From Candidatus Paracaedibacter symbiosus (GTDB taxonomy: Bacteria > Pseudomonadota > Alphaproteobacteria > Paracaedibacterales > Paracaedibacteraceae), in assembly GCF_000757605.1 (NCBI RefSeq), contig NZ_JQAK01000002.1, positions 112,437 through 161,885 of the forward strand: DNA of 49,449 bases, read 5' to 3'. Both the position numbers and the translations under genes were made by a program. Below the pieces are notes generated by a model. That model had not been told where the DNA came from and ran no database searches. It saw nothing but the letters and a program-made list of their open reading frames with translations. Below are positions 16,813 through 25,360 of this stretch, in pieces (position 1 is the first letter of the stretch; each line of letters opens with the position of its first letter).

Positions 16813-19800
16813 ATGCAACACGATAAGGTTAAACTTCCTTCTGACTTTTATTCAGAAGACTTAAAAACAATAAACAATATAAGATTTACGGAACGAGAAA
16901 TTGATATTTTTGCTTGCATTATCAAGAAAGATAGCATGAATGAGATGGATTCTCTTCTAGGGGTCGGATTCAGGACTGTTGGTACGCATATACGCAGTAT
17001 TATGGGAAAATTACAGTGCAATTCGCAAGCAAGGATAAGAGAGGTTATAAAGAAACTTGATAAATACCCAATTCTAAATTCCCACTATTTAAGCTTGCGG
17101 CTTCACCAAGCTTTTATCCAGTCCTTAAAGGAAGCTTCAAAACTAACAGAAGATAGAAATGCTGTTTGCCAGATTACATATTGGGCAGACAAAAAGACAA
17201 CTCTTATAAAAGGACATTGCGAACAACTAGAGAAGTATTTAAAACTTTCTGGAATCAAAGCATGGAGCAAAGGTATAGAAAACGTTAAACCCTTGACTTC
17301 CGTTACACGACCATTGGTAGCTCATACTACTATCCTCTTCGCCTTGTCCGACTCTTTGATAGAGGAATTTCAATTAGATGATGCTACAACATTCCCCTCT
17401 TTCCATCAAAATTTAGGTCTTTACCTTTTGTGTGATAGGGAACCAACCACCAGTCTTCCTCAACAAATAATTGAAAATAGTTATGTAGAACTTGGCAAGA
17501 AAGAAAATTACTATTATTCCGTTTTTGAAATTTTAAAAAAAGTATTGACGGGCGTAGATTTTGATAGAATCATTTCAGGGTTCAAAAACCAATATAAAAT
17601 AATTTACGATTCGCCTGATGAACTTCCTATTCAAATAGATTCAAAAATAAGCGCTCCTCGGCAACAAGAAAGTGCAGATAGGGGTTTTTTGGAGATCTTT
17701 AGAAAGAACAAGCACTGGTTGCTTGTTGGAGGTATTCTCTGTTTTATTACCGTTGGTATTTTGTTATTAATATCTAATAAAAAAACAATTAGCGAGCCTC
17801 TTCAAAGAGATACTTTTCAAAAATTAGGCTCTATTCGATCTGATTTACCTCTCCCTTCTGAAGATAATCTTTTACAACGTTCTTACCTGGTAACTCAAAT
17901 AAAAGAGAAATTAAAGGAGCAACAAGGTATTCAAACAGTGGCTATTGTAGGCATTGGCGGTGCTGGAAAAACAACCCTTGCGCGTCAATATGCACACTCC
18001 CAAAATGCAAATGTGATTTGGGAGGTTAATGCCGAAACAAAATCAATCAATCAAGCATTTGAAAATCTAGCTTATGCCCTTTCAAAGACAGAAGAAGAAA
18101 GGAAATTATTAAAAGAGATCCAAAGGATAAAAGGCCTCTTGGAACGGGAAGAAAAAATTAGGCTCTTTGTAAAAGGAAAACTGAAAGCTTATTCAGATTG
18201 GTTGCTCATCTATGACAATGTCGAGACTCTTACCGATATTCAAAAATATTTTCCTTCTGATCCAAATGTTTGGGGAAGGGGGAAAGCTATTTTGACCACA
18301 AGAGACAGTACTATTCAAAACAGTATCAATCATATCATTCATATAGGGGAATTAAGTTCTCAAGATAAATTCAATCTTTTTGCTAAAATCATAAACAATA
18401 AATTTACTGCTATTCAGGAAGAGGAAACCAGAAAATTCTTGGTTCATATCCCCCCTTTTCCATTGGAGGTTTCGAGCGCAGCCTACTATCTAAAGGCTAC
18501 CAATACTCCTTATAAAAAATATTTAGGGTATTTGAAAAAATATAACCAAGAATTTACCATTCTCCAGGCAAATCTTTTAAAGGAATTAAGCAATTATACC
18601 AAAACACGGTATAGTATTATCACTCTCTCATTAAAACAAATGATAGAGACTCATAAAGACTTTAAAAATTTATTATTATTTATTAGCCTCTTAGACTCTC
18701 AAAATATTCCTAACAGCTTGTTGGATGCATTCAAAAGTGGGGCTGTTGTTGATAACTTTATTTATCACTTAAAGAAATATTCTTTTATTTCAAGTCAATC
18801 TTCTCTTTCACCTTCTTCAATTCCAAGTTTTTCAATTCATAGAAGCACTCAAGCTATAATTTTAGATTATCTTACAACAACGTTGAATTTAGAAAAAAGC
18901 AACCAACTAATAAAATCTATTGGAGATGTTTTATGCCATCACATAGATGAGATAATAGAAGAAGAAAATATCCCAAAAATAAAAAATCTAATAAGCCATA
19001 TTGAAATGTTTTTATTTTATAAAAATTTATTACCTGACAAAGTTAAAGAAGTTATTTTTGGAGAATTAGGTTGTCTATATTTTTTTCTAGGAAATTACAT
19101 TAAAGCAATTCCTATCCTTGAAGAAAGTTTTACAAACTTAAATAAAAATAATAACAAATTTCAGATAGAAAGTGCGTATGTTTTCGCCCATTTAGGAAAT
19201 GTCTATAGAGAATTAGGGGACTATGAAAAAGCTAAGCAATTATTAGAACAGAGCTTCATGATTTATAAAAAGCATTTCCCTAATAATCTTGAGGGAAAAG
19301 CAAGGGTGTTAATACGGTTAGGTGCTGTTTACCTTAACTTAGGGGACTATGAAAAAGCTAAGCAGTTGTTAGAACAGAGCCTTATGATTTATAAAGAAGA
19401 TATTTCTAATAATCACGGTTGTATTGCACAAGCTTTAACATATTTAGGCTATGTTTACAGAGCCACAGGCAATTATGAAAAAGCGAAATCCTTATATGAA
19501 GAAAGCATTTCAATCTATAAACAGCATTTTTCCGAAGATCATATCGGATTTTCCTGGATTTTAGGGCACTTGGGTGTATTTTATAGAGAACTTGGCGAAT
19601 ATAAAAAAGCCAAAAATTTATTTGAACAGAGCCTTACAATTTATAAAAAACACCTTTCTAAAGATCATACTTTCGTGGCTTGGATATTAACACACTTAGG
19701 AATTATTTATGGGGAATTAGGGAATTATAAAAAGGCTAAGCAGTTATTAGAACAGAGCCTCATGATCTATCACAAACCTCATTACAAGAATATTGCTTAT

Positions 19801-20280
19801 ATCGCTTGGGCTTTAGGACGGTTAGGTTATGTCCATATGAAATTAGGGAATTATAAAAAAGCCAAACATCTCCTAGAGAGGACTCTCATAATTTATAAGA
19901 AAAATTATGGCAAGGATCATACCGCAACTGCCCGAATTCTACAGAGATTAGGGCAAGTTTATTTGTTAGAAGGCAATACAGAGGCTGCTGAAAATCTCAT
20001 TAGTAAGTCCTTAAAGATATTCCAACAAAATAAACACCCCGAAATTTATATTTGCTTAGAAAGCTTAGCAGAATTGTACCTAAAAAAATCTAATATTGTA
20101 ATGAGTACAGGTGATATGGGACGAGCCCAAGTTTTTAAAAGGCAAGCAATTGATTGTTTAAAGGAAGCGCTAGAAATTGTAAAGGAACGAGTTTCACCCC
20201 ATTCTCCACACATTACACGAATTCACTTTAAACTTGAAGCCATTAGAGCGCAACATTCCGGAGAGCATCCCAGAATATAG
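16813..20280 (+). CDS. LuxR-type HTH / TM / NB-ARC / TPR protein (STAND family), copy 2
   Basis: This 1155-aa paralogue of the gene at 1150-4632 has an N-terminal LuxR-like HTH at about 24-72 (FTEREIDIFACI…RTVGTHIRSIM) and one membrane-type segment at about 300-322 (WLLVGGILCFITVGILLLIS). The NB-ARC NTPase has Walker A GIGGAGKTTLARQ near 380, LLIYDN near 463, ILTTRDS near 493 and FPLEVSSAA. At least seven TPR units occupy about 750-1070, several nearly identical to one another (LGDYEKAKQLLEQS), which suggests recent repeat expansion. The start at 16813 is chosen because GAGGAG lies about 9 bp upstream. The C-terminus is hydrophilic. The function is inferred as a ligand-sensing switch with DNA-binding output. 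Confidence 0.88.
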   Translation: MQHDKVKLPSDFYSEDLKTINNIRFTEREIDIFACIIKKDSMNEMDSLLGVGFRTVGTHIRSIMGKLQCNSQARIREVIKKLDKYPILNSHYLSLRLHQAFIQSLKEASKLTEDRNAVCQITYWADKKTTLIKGHCEQLEKYLKLSGIKAWSKGIENVKPLTSVTRPLVAHTTILFALSDSLIEEFQLDDATTFPSFHQNLGLYLLCDREPTTSLPQQIIENSYVELGKKENYYYSVFEILKKVLTGVDFDRIISGFKNQYKIIYDSPDELPIQIDSKISAPRQQESADRGFLEIFRKNKHWLLVGGILCFITVGILLLISNKKTISEPLQRDTFQKLGSIRSDLPLPSEDNLLQRSYLVTQIKEKLKEQQGIQTVAIVGIGGAGKTTLARQYAHSQNANVIWEVNAETKSINQAFENLAYALSKTEEERKLLKEIQRIKGLLEREEKIRLFVKGKLKAYSDWLLIYDNVETLTDIQKYFPSDPNVWGRGKAILTTRDSTIQNSINHIIHIGELSSQDKFNLFAKIINNKFTAIQEEETRKFLVHIPPFPLEVSSAAYYLKATNTPYKKYLGYLKKYNQEFTILQANLLKELSNYTKTRYSIITLSLKQMIETHKDFKNLLLFISLLDSQNIPNSLLDAFKSGAVVDNFIYHLKKYSFISSQSSLSPSSIPSFSIHRSTQAIILDYLTTTLNLEKSNQLIKSIGDVLCHHIDEIIEEENIPKIKNLISHIEMFLFYKNLLPDKVKEVIFGELGCLYFFLGNYIKAIPILEESFTNLNKNNNKFQIESAYVFAHLGNVYRELGDYEKAKQLLEQSFMIYKKHFPNNLEGKARVLIRLGAVYLNLGDYEKAKQLLEQSLMIYKEDISNNHGCIAQALTYLGYVYRATGNYEKAKSLYEESISIYKQHFSEDHIGFSWILGHLGVFYRELGEYKKAKNLFEQSLTIYKKHLSKDHTFVAWILTHLGIIYGELGNYKKAKQLLEQSLMIYHKPHYKNIAYIAWALGRLGYVHMKLGNYKKAKHLLERTLIIYKKNYGKDHTATARILQRLGQVYLLEGNTEAAENLISKSLKIFQQNKHPEIYICLESLAELYLKKSNIVMSTGDMGRAQVFKRQAIDCLKEALEIVKERVSPHSPHITRIHFKLEAIRAQHSGEHPRI

Positions 20281-20301
20281 CCTTTACATATATTATTGCC
20301 T

Positions 20302-20379
20302 TTAAAGACCCTCTAATCCATGCTCACTGAGACTTTCAATTGCTGAATTCAATGTGTTACAATTCACTCGATAGGCCAT
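20302..20379 (-). pseudogene. Possible IS256-type transposase start
   Basis: A short frame of 25 codons, MAYRVNCNTLNSAIESLSEH plus GLEGL, is preceded by a strong AAAGGAG ribosome binding site. The pattern NTLNSAI..L.EHGLEGL resembles the first residues of IS256-like transposases, but the frame stops at once. It is a remnant, or a small peptide of unknown role. Confidence 0.4.
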
Positions 20380-20682
20380 CTTTTTTACTCCTTTTTTGAT
20401 AATTAAAGAGTAAAACTTGGTTTATCACCTGCCAACCAGTCCTTATAACCAATTTACAGAAACAACGTTACACTATCATCTTTTATTATATCTGTTTTAA
20501 TACAACGTCTCTTTTTTTGATCTTCTGGTGCCGTCAAGTTGTTGAGAGGGAAGAAGATAGACGTTCCTTGTGCCTTTCTTATTAGGCATAATGATGGTGT
20601 GAAGCCACAATCTCATTAAAGATGTCTACCGACTGGATAAACTTTTATCGATACTCTTTGGCGCTCTGTTTATACCGTCCTA
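20380..20682. other. Gap, no gene recognised
   Basis: AT-rich in the first half. The minus strand has a short frame (HTIIMPNKKGTRNVYLLPSQ) that resembles coding sequence but matches nothing I recognise. No terminator is clear. Confidence 0.35.
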
Positions 20683-21056
20683 CTTTGGCTCCAACTACAT
20701 AAGCGGGTCAAATTGTTCCTAAGGGCTTTTTGAGAGGATTATTTTGCTTTTAGCTGATCGATGCCGCTCTCTAAGCTCAATATCGATGTATTTTATCAGT
20801 GATGGCTCCTGACCCGTGCCTAGCATCATCCCGGACGTGCTCACGCGGTCTACGTTTTACATCGTCTGAGATGCCAGTATGCCTTAGCCAATGAACTGTA
20901 GATTCTATTAAAGATTCTGCTTCTTCTATGAACCCATCTTTATTAAGGTTATTAACAGCTCGATCAAAGCATGACTGAACTATTTTACGGATGTAAGTGA
21001 TCGATCTGTAGGAGCCTTAGGAACAATTTGACCCGCTTATGTAGTTGGAGCCAAAG
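20683..21056. repeat. Integrase fragment between 42-bp inverted repeats
   Basis: 20683-20724 and 21015-21056 are inverse copies over 42 bp (CTTTGGCTCCAACTACATAA…). Between them lies the 3' part of a tyrosine integrase gene. The unit of about 374 bp looks like a captured gene end duplicated in inverted orientation, or a miniature element that has taken up coding DNA. Confidence 0.8.
20719..21014 (-). pseudogene. Tyrosine recombinase (phage integrase), C-terminal fragment
   Basis: The minus strand encodes the catalytic end of a tyrosine integrase: HWLRHT (His-x-x-Arg), HVRDDARHGS (second His region) and TDKYIDIELRERHRSAKSK with the nucleophile Tyr. It ends at a stop at 20719. The first catalytic Arg and the N-terminal DNA-binding parts are missing. 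The nearest similarity is to XerC/D-like or phage integrases. The fragment is a relic of an integrated element. Confidence 0.75.
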
Positions 21057-21057
21057 C

Positions 21058-21183
21058 TTCACGCTGCCATCAGGAGAAGATAAAGATAAAATCCTTAAGG
21101 AAATAGTACAAGGAAAGGAATTTAACAAAGTTGGAGATACTTTAAACGAGAACGCTGATAAAAAGCGTCCGGGGGGGAGCTAA
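21058..21183 (+). pseudogene. Unidentified gene remnant
   Basis: Forty-one in-frame codons (FTLPSGEDKDKILKEIVQGK…) end at TAA 21181. Composition and codon use look like real coding sequence, but the start is lost at the 42-bp repeat. Family not recognised. Confidence 0.4.
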
Positions 21184-21238
21184 CTCCTTAAAGAAATAGG
21201 GCATCAACTCAGAATTACAAAAAAATAAGGAAAGAGTA

Positions 21239-21280
21239 ATGACGAGAGAACTTAGAAGAAAGAAAGCAAGAAAAACGGAT
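21239..21280 (+). pseudogene. Gene start truncated by IS5-type insertion
   Basis: AAGGAAAGAG precedes an ATG at 21239 that opens a very basic peptide (MTRELRRKKARKTD). It runs into the left terminal repeat of the IS5-type element. The remainder of the gene was not found past the element's other end, where an intron fragment begins. Confidence 0.4.
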
Positions 21281-22375
21281 TTGTTGCGCAAATAGAAAAA
21301 GTTGTTATTAAAAGGTAAATGGAAGTATTTTTTTTAAAATAAAAAAGGACGACCTATGCCTTATAAAGAACGTATTAGGCGATCAGGCGCTATTCATAAA
21401 CGTCAAGAGCACTATCGCCTACAGAATTGGCCAGACTATAATCAAACTTTAATAAACAGAGGAGATCTCACTTTATGGCTTTGTGAGGATCTTCACCATA
21501 AGTGGTACGCGCAAAAATCTCCTATTTCTAAAAAAGGGCGGCCTCTTCACTATTCTGATCATGCCATTACACTAATGCTAACATTAAGGCTCATCTTTAA
21601 ACAAAAACTTAGACAAACTCAAGGATTGGTCAAGTCATTGTTTCATCTCCTTGGCCTTCAATTGGATGTCCCTGATTACACAAGACTATCACGTCGAGGG
21701 ACTGTCCCTTTAATCACGCGCCAATTAGAAAAAATGGATGAACACGGTCACCTTGTCATTGATAGTACAGGTATTAAAGTATTTGGAGAAAGTGAATGGC
21801 TCGAAACAAAATATGGCAAACAGTACAAACGCAAAGTCTGGCGTAAGCTTCACCTTGGCATTAGCAGCAAGGGATTAATTGTTTCTCGGATAATGACTAG
21901 TCATTTAACAGATGATCGATCCTGCTTAGACGCTCACCTTAAGCAGGCCGATGCGACAAATATTACGCAACTTATTGCTGATGCGGGCTATGATGGGGAA
22001 AGTGTTTATGAAAAACTAGAATTAGACAACATTCAAGCCATTATTCCTCCAGCTCGAGGATCTCCTTCACTGTCAGAAGAGCATTGCTCTGTCAGACAAA
22101 AGGGTATTAATTACATTGATAAAAAGGGACTATACGCCTGGCAAACAAAAAATGATTATGGCAGGAGAGCAAAAGTAGAAAATACGATATACCGCTATAA
22201 AGAGGTGATCGGTCGTAAGCTTAATGCCAGGTTATGGGATAACCAGGATGCAGAATTGCATCTTGGGTGCTTCATCATGAACACTTTTACTAATCTTGGC
22301 ATGCCGGAATCAGTTAAAATCTAATAAATACGGGGAAAAGGGGGACTTTATTCTTTCGTCCTATTTGCGCAACAA
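21281..22375 (+). mobile_element. IS5-family insertion sequence, complete
   Basis: This is a 1095-bp element bounded by the 15-bp inverted repeats TTGTTGCGCAAATAG (21281-21295) and CTATTTGCGCAACAA (22361-22375). It carries one intact transposase gene. On its right it has interrupted the reading frame of a group II intron. A decayed second copy lies at 38907-39618. Confidence 0.9.
21356..22324 (+). CDS. IS5-family transposase
   Basis: This is a 322-aa DDE transposase. The N-terminal part (DHAITLMLTLRLIFKQKLRQ) is the IS5 N-terminal domain. The catalytic core has Asp in LVIDSTGIKVFG, Asp in LIADAGYDGE and Glu in RAKVENTIYRYKEVIG, giving a complete DDE triad. Length and motifs are normal for the IS5/IS1031-like group. 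The ATG lies 75 bp inside the left terminal repeat. The decayed copy at 38907-39618 shares most of the sequence and shows where disruptions have accumulated. Confidence 0.94.
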   Translation: MPYKERIRRSGAIHKRQEHYRLQNWPDYNQTLINRGDLTLWLCEDLHHKWYAQKSPISKKGRPLHYSDHAITLMLTLRLIFKQKLRQTQGLVKSLFHLLGLQLDVPDYTRLSRRGTVPLITRQLEKMDEHGHLVIDSTGIKVFGESEWLETKYGKQYKRKVWRKLHLGISSKGLIVSRIMTSHLTDDRSCLDAHLKQADATNITQLIADAGYDGESVYEKLELDNIQAIIPPARGSPSLSEEHCSVRQKGINYIDKKGLYAWQTKNDYGRRAKVENTIYRYKEVIGRKLNARLWDNQDAELHLGCFIMNTFTNLGMPESVKI

Positions 22376-22916
22376 TGCCACTTGCAGACAACCAAGCTAT
22401 CCTCTTAAGTTTTGTTGCCGTATCTATCTGGAATTCTGCTGTTCCCATTTACGTTTCCCTTTCGAGGTCAAGTTTACCTGGAAGCCTTCCCTCCCGTGGC
22501 ATTACCCACGCTCAGCGGTACTATGCTTCCTCTGACTCCCTAATTATCATCTTGTGTTCCTTGCCATTCAGACTTGTCGCTCAATACGCGTCCTTTGCGA
22601 ATAATTAGGGTCTCCCACGTTCACTTTATGGCTTTAACAACATGCCGTGCTCTACGACCCCGAGAGTGTTGAAAACGCATTGCCCGTAGTACGCGCTTCA
22701 ATATTGCCTTCTGATATCTGAAAATCATCGGCCACTCTAATTTGACCTTAACGGAGCTCAATCACTTCAGCTTATGCTTACGGCCTGCTGTTTCCCTACC
22801 TAAGCTTAACATCAGATGTTACCATATGGGGCTCAAGGCTCAGTACATAGTAAGATGGGGCTTCTTTTCTATCACGGTACTTCCAACCGTTAGTCACAAA
22901 GCGCTTCGTGGCGCAC
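22376..22916 (-). mobile_element. Group II intron 5' fragment, cut by IS5-type element
   Basis: Read on the minus strand, this starts GTGCGCCACGAAGCGC at 22916 (GUGYG consensus). It shows the typical domain I landmarks, such as GGTAGGGAAACAGCAGGCCG, and ends with the first about 25 codons of an intron protein (MGTAEFQIDTATKLKRIAWL). The IS5-type element then interrupts it. The intron's reverse transcriptase and 3' half are absent. The sequence differs from the introns at 1-1032 and 11408-13585. Confidence 0.75.
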
Positions 22917-23269
22917 TCAGATTAGGTCAGAACTAATTCACCTTATTTATTGTCCGCACTTTCCAAAGATGAGTTTCTGTCTCATCAAACAATTCACAAT
23001 CTTTTATTTTTTATGCTAATCGAAATGGCTATTACAGGGATTTATAGGAAACTCAGCATCGTTTTAACCTGGTTGGTAGTTCTGCAAAAAGGGTAAATTT
23101 ATATAAAACAGATTAAGCGAAAGCATTCACTACCATCAGAGGGAGAGTGTTGGGTGCTAATCTTCAATGCATTTTGGATGGGCACTTATGGTTGATTATA
23201 TCCAAGATTTATTTGGTCCAGTTTCTGTTGCTAAGTGAGCCAATTCACTTTAAATAAAAGAGACAAAAA
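22917..23269. other. 353-bp gap upstream of hydrolase
   Basis: No gene seen. The last 40 bp are AT-rich and should contain the start signals of the hydrolase gene. There is no clear -35/-10 pair and no strong Shine-Dalgarno (AAAAGAGACA precedes the ATG). Confidence 0.4.
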
Positions 23270-24247
23270 ATGCTTTTTATCACAAATAGAGCTTTCAATG
23301 AAGGCAACCAAACTATTGTTAATAGAAGGGTTACTTTTGATCTTGATAATAACGCTCCTTCTAATTCTGTTTACTGTTGTATAAGAAGGAGTAAGGATGA
23401 TTACACAGAAATTGGAAGCCAAAATTTTACCAAAACTGTGCAAGAATTAGGGTATGAACAAATCCTTCTTTTTATACATGGGTTTAACAGCTTACCTGAA
23501 CCAAGCATTTTTCCACAAGCAGAGTTATTACAGCTATTATTTGACCAACAGCAACCTGGTTCTATTCTTGTAATTCCTATCATATGGCCATGTGATAATG
23601 ATCTAGGTATAATACAGGATTATTGGGATGATGAAAAATCAGCTGACATGAGTGCGTTTTCTTTCGCGAGGGTTCTTTGCAAATTTATTGAATGGAGCAC
23701 AGCTCAAATAAAAGAAAATATATGTTTAAAACGAATAAATATCCTTGCCCATTCTATGGGAAATAGAGTTTTAAGAGAAAGTTTAAATGTATGGAACCAC
23801 TATGATCTTGCCCGCGGAGTCCCACAGCTTTTTAGAAATATTTTCATGATAGCAGCTGATATAAATAATACTTCTCTTGAAATAGGAAACACCGGAGAAC
23901 ATATCTGCCGGGCGGCTAGAAATGTATGTATTTACTATGCTGGTGATGATTGGGCTCTAAGATCAAGTAAGATGATGAACCCGAAAGAAAAAATTGTATC
24001 CCGCCGTTTAGGACATACAGGACCTGAAAGTTTTAATAACGTCCCACCAAATGTGTATGCCTTTGATTGTGATAGCTTTAATAATACTTATGATGCACCT
24101 ATTGGACATACTTATTTTACAACAAAAGATAATACAGCAGCTAGCAGTTCTGGTCTTTTATTTCAGCACATGTATGATTGTTTACAGACTGGTCGGGTTT
24201 TTGAATTAAATGCAACTTCTCGTTCAGGAGTTTTAGGGCTTACTTAG
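23270..24247 (+). CDS. Alpha/beta-hydrolase (DUF900-like)
   Basis: This 325-aa protein has an alpha/beta-hydrolase core. ILLFIHGFN at about 66-74 matches the oxyanion-region HG motif, and ILAHSMGNRVL at about 160-170 carries the nucleophile Ser in the G/A-x-S-x-G elbow. The spacing, the DDEKSADMSAFSFARVL segment and the HSMGNR motif fit the DUF900 group of bacterial esterase/lipase-like proteins. A catalytic Asp near YYAGDDWALR and a His near IGHTYF are plausible. There is no signal peptide, so the protein is probably cytosolic or exported by another route. Substrate unknown. It stands alone between an intron relic and the RiPP-like cassette. Confidence 0.82.
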   Translation: MLFITNRAFNEGNQTIVNRRVTFDLDNNAPSNSVYCCIRRSKDDYTEIGSQNFTKTVQELGYEQILLFIHGFNSLPEPSIFPQAELLQLLFDQQQPGSILVIPIIWPCDNDLGIIQDYWDDEKSADMSAFSFARVLCKFIEWSTAQIKENICLKRINILAHSMGNRVLRESLNVWNHYDLARGVPQLFRNIFMIAADINNTSLEIGNTGEHICRAARNVCIYYAGDDWALRSSKMMNPKEKIVSRRLGHTGPESFNNVPPNVYAFDCDSFNNTYDAPIGHTYFTTKDNTAASSSGLLFQHMYDCLQTGRVFELNATSRSGVLGLT

Positions 24248-24578
24248 CTGTACCGAAGAAAGGTAGGTTAAAAATTGCAGGAAAGGGACAAGTGCCAACT
24301 GAGGGTGGCGTAAGAGAAGCTGTTATGAGGCACAGTCTGAGGCATGATGAGTGAATTATGTATAGTTTCTAGATGAAAATTGCAATTGTAACTATAATAA
24401 CTTTCTATTAAATTATCGGTTCATAATGGGCCCATTTTCCGCAGATAAGTTCCTACACGTATACTTATAGAAACTAATTTCGCAGACAAAGAAAATCTTA
24501 AATACCCAAGAAACTGGTATAAAAAGTTTCGTATCACCCCACAAGCTACGGCACTTCTTACTAACATGGCTGAAGAAA
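24248..24578. other. Gap, no gene recognised
   Basis: AT-rich sequence after the hydrolase gene. Overlapping short frames exist on both strands near 24421-24609, but they merge into the miniature element that follows and show no family resemblance. Confidence 0.4.
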
Positions 24579-24773
24579 GGGGATTAGGCATTTTTGTTCT
24601 AAAATTCACGCTAACAGAAAATGTGGTTTATTCTCAATTAATTATAGAAAAATTTCTATATTGCAAGCTTCCAAAATTTAACATACCAAGAAAGAACGAA
24701 GTTCAAAAAATCAATAATTTACACATCCAGCTGCATCTTAGCGTGAATTTTAGAACGCAAATGCTCAATACCC
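24579..24773. mobile_element. Tn3-derived miniature inverted-repeat element (TIME)
   Basis: This 195-bp element lacks coding capacity. Its ends, 24579-24615 and 24737-24773, are inverted repeats of about 37 bp with a few mismatches, starting GGGGATTAGGCA and ending inward ATTCACGCTAA. This is the Tn3/Tn21-type end structure (GGGG… to …ACGCTAAG). It lies about 260 bp upstream of the GC-rich RiPP-like cassette. Confidence 0.7.
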
Positions 24774-25031
24774 TAAGCACAGGCTAGTTAAGGCACCTCC
24801 TGAAGTCTTACCAAGGTAGCAAAAAGCCATTTTGCAACTCATATGAAGGCTCCCTCTTTAAATTTTAAATTATTTGGTAATCTTTTCCCTTTGGTTCGAA
24901 CATGAATTTTAATGTCATTTTTACTTTGAATAAGTTCAGGTAGAAGTGCGATTGGTATGTAGGGTGAACGCTACGTACATAGCGCTCATGGCCTCTTGGT
25001 ATCCATTCTGCCATTTTGAGGAGAGAACATT
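24774..25031. promoter_or_regulatory. Leader region of the RiPP-like cassette
   Basis: This is the transition from AT-rich to GC-rich DNA, at about 24950. TATGTAGGGTGAACGCTACGTACATA at 24956-24981 contains an imperfect dyad (ATGTA…TACGTACAT) that could bind a regulator. The ribosome binding site GAGGAGAG (25018-25025) precedes the ATG of the peptide gene. No clear -35/-10 pair was found. Confidence 0.4.
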
Positions 25032-25334
25032 ATGACCACAAAGATTTCCATTGATCCTGCAATACTTGCGCGAATTCCGGCCGGTGATCGCGATGCGGTT
25101 CATGCCGCACTCAAGGCGACGATTGAGCGTGAACTCGCCAACCTTGCGCCCGGTGGTGTAGTTAGTGGCTGCGAGCATAACAAGGAGGCAGGGCCGCTGC
25201 ATTCGAAAGACTTCAGCAAATGTAACAAGGACTTGATCGAACACGATCTGGCAAACAAAATTTCGGCGATGGATGAAGAGCAGTATAAGAATTTTGCTGA
25301 GCGACTCAAGACGCTTAAAGGACAAGGTGGTTAA
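25032..25334 (+). CDS. Candidate RiPP precursor peptide
   Basis: This 100-aa peptide starts after a strong GAGGAG ribosome binding site. It opens a GC-rich four-gene cassette with tight spacing: 26 bp to the next gene, then two overlaps. The N-terminal 38 residues are predicted amphipathic helix (ISIDPAILARIP, AALKATIERELANL), like a recognition leader. APGG at 39-42 resembles a double-Gly boundary. The remainder is polar, with CEHN, SKCN and aromatic or His/Asp/Asn residues that radical SAM or hydroxylase enzymes could modify. The role is inferred from position before two HExxH proteins and a radical SAM/SPASM enzyme; no known precursor family is recognised. A small accessory protein is the alternative. 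Confidence 0.6.
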   Translation: MTTKISIDPAILARIPAGDRDAVHAALKATIERELANLAPGGVVSGCEHNKEAGPLHSKDFSKCNKDLIEHDLANKISAMDEEQYKNFAERLKTLKGQGG

Positions 25335-25360
25335 TTTGTTTCCCCCCAGCACCTTGAGAT

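Noticed and set aside
22296-22936. Plus-strand frames of 64-79 codons
   Set aside because: They are antisense to a group II intron 5' region that reads correctly on the minus strand (GTGCG start, domain I motifs).
24421-24787. Short frames on both strands suggesting a small protein
   Set aside because: Both run through the terminal repeats of the 195-bp miniature element; the resemblance between them is the inverted repeat itself.
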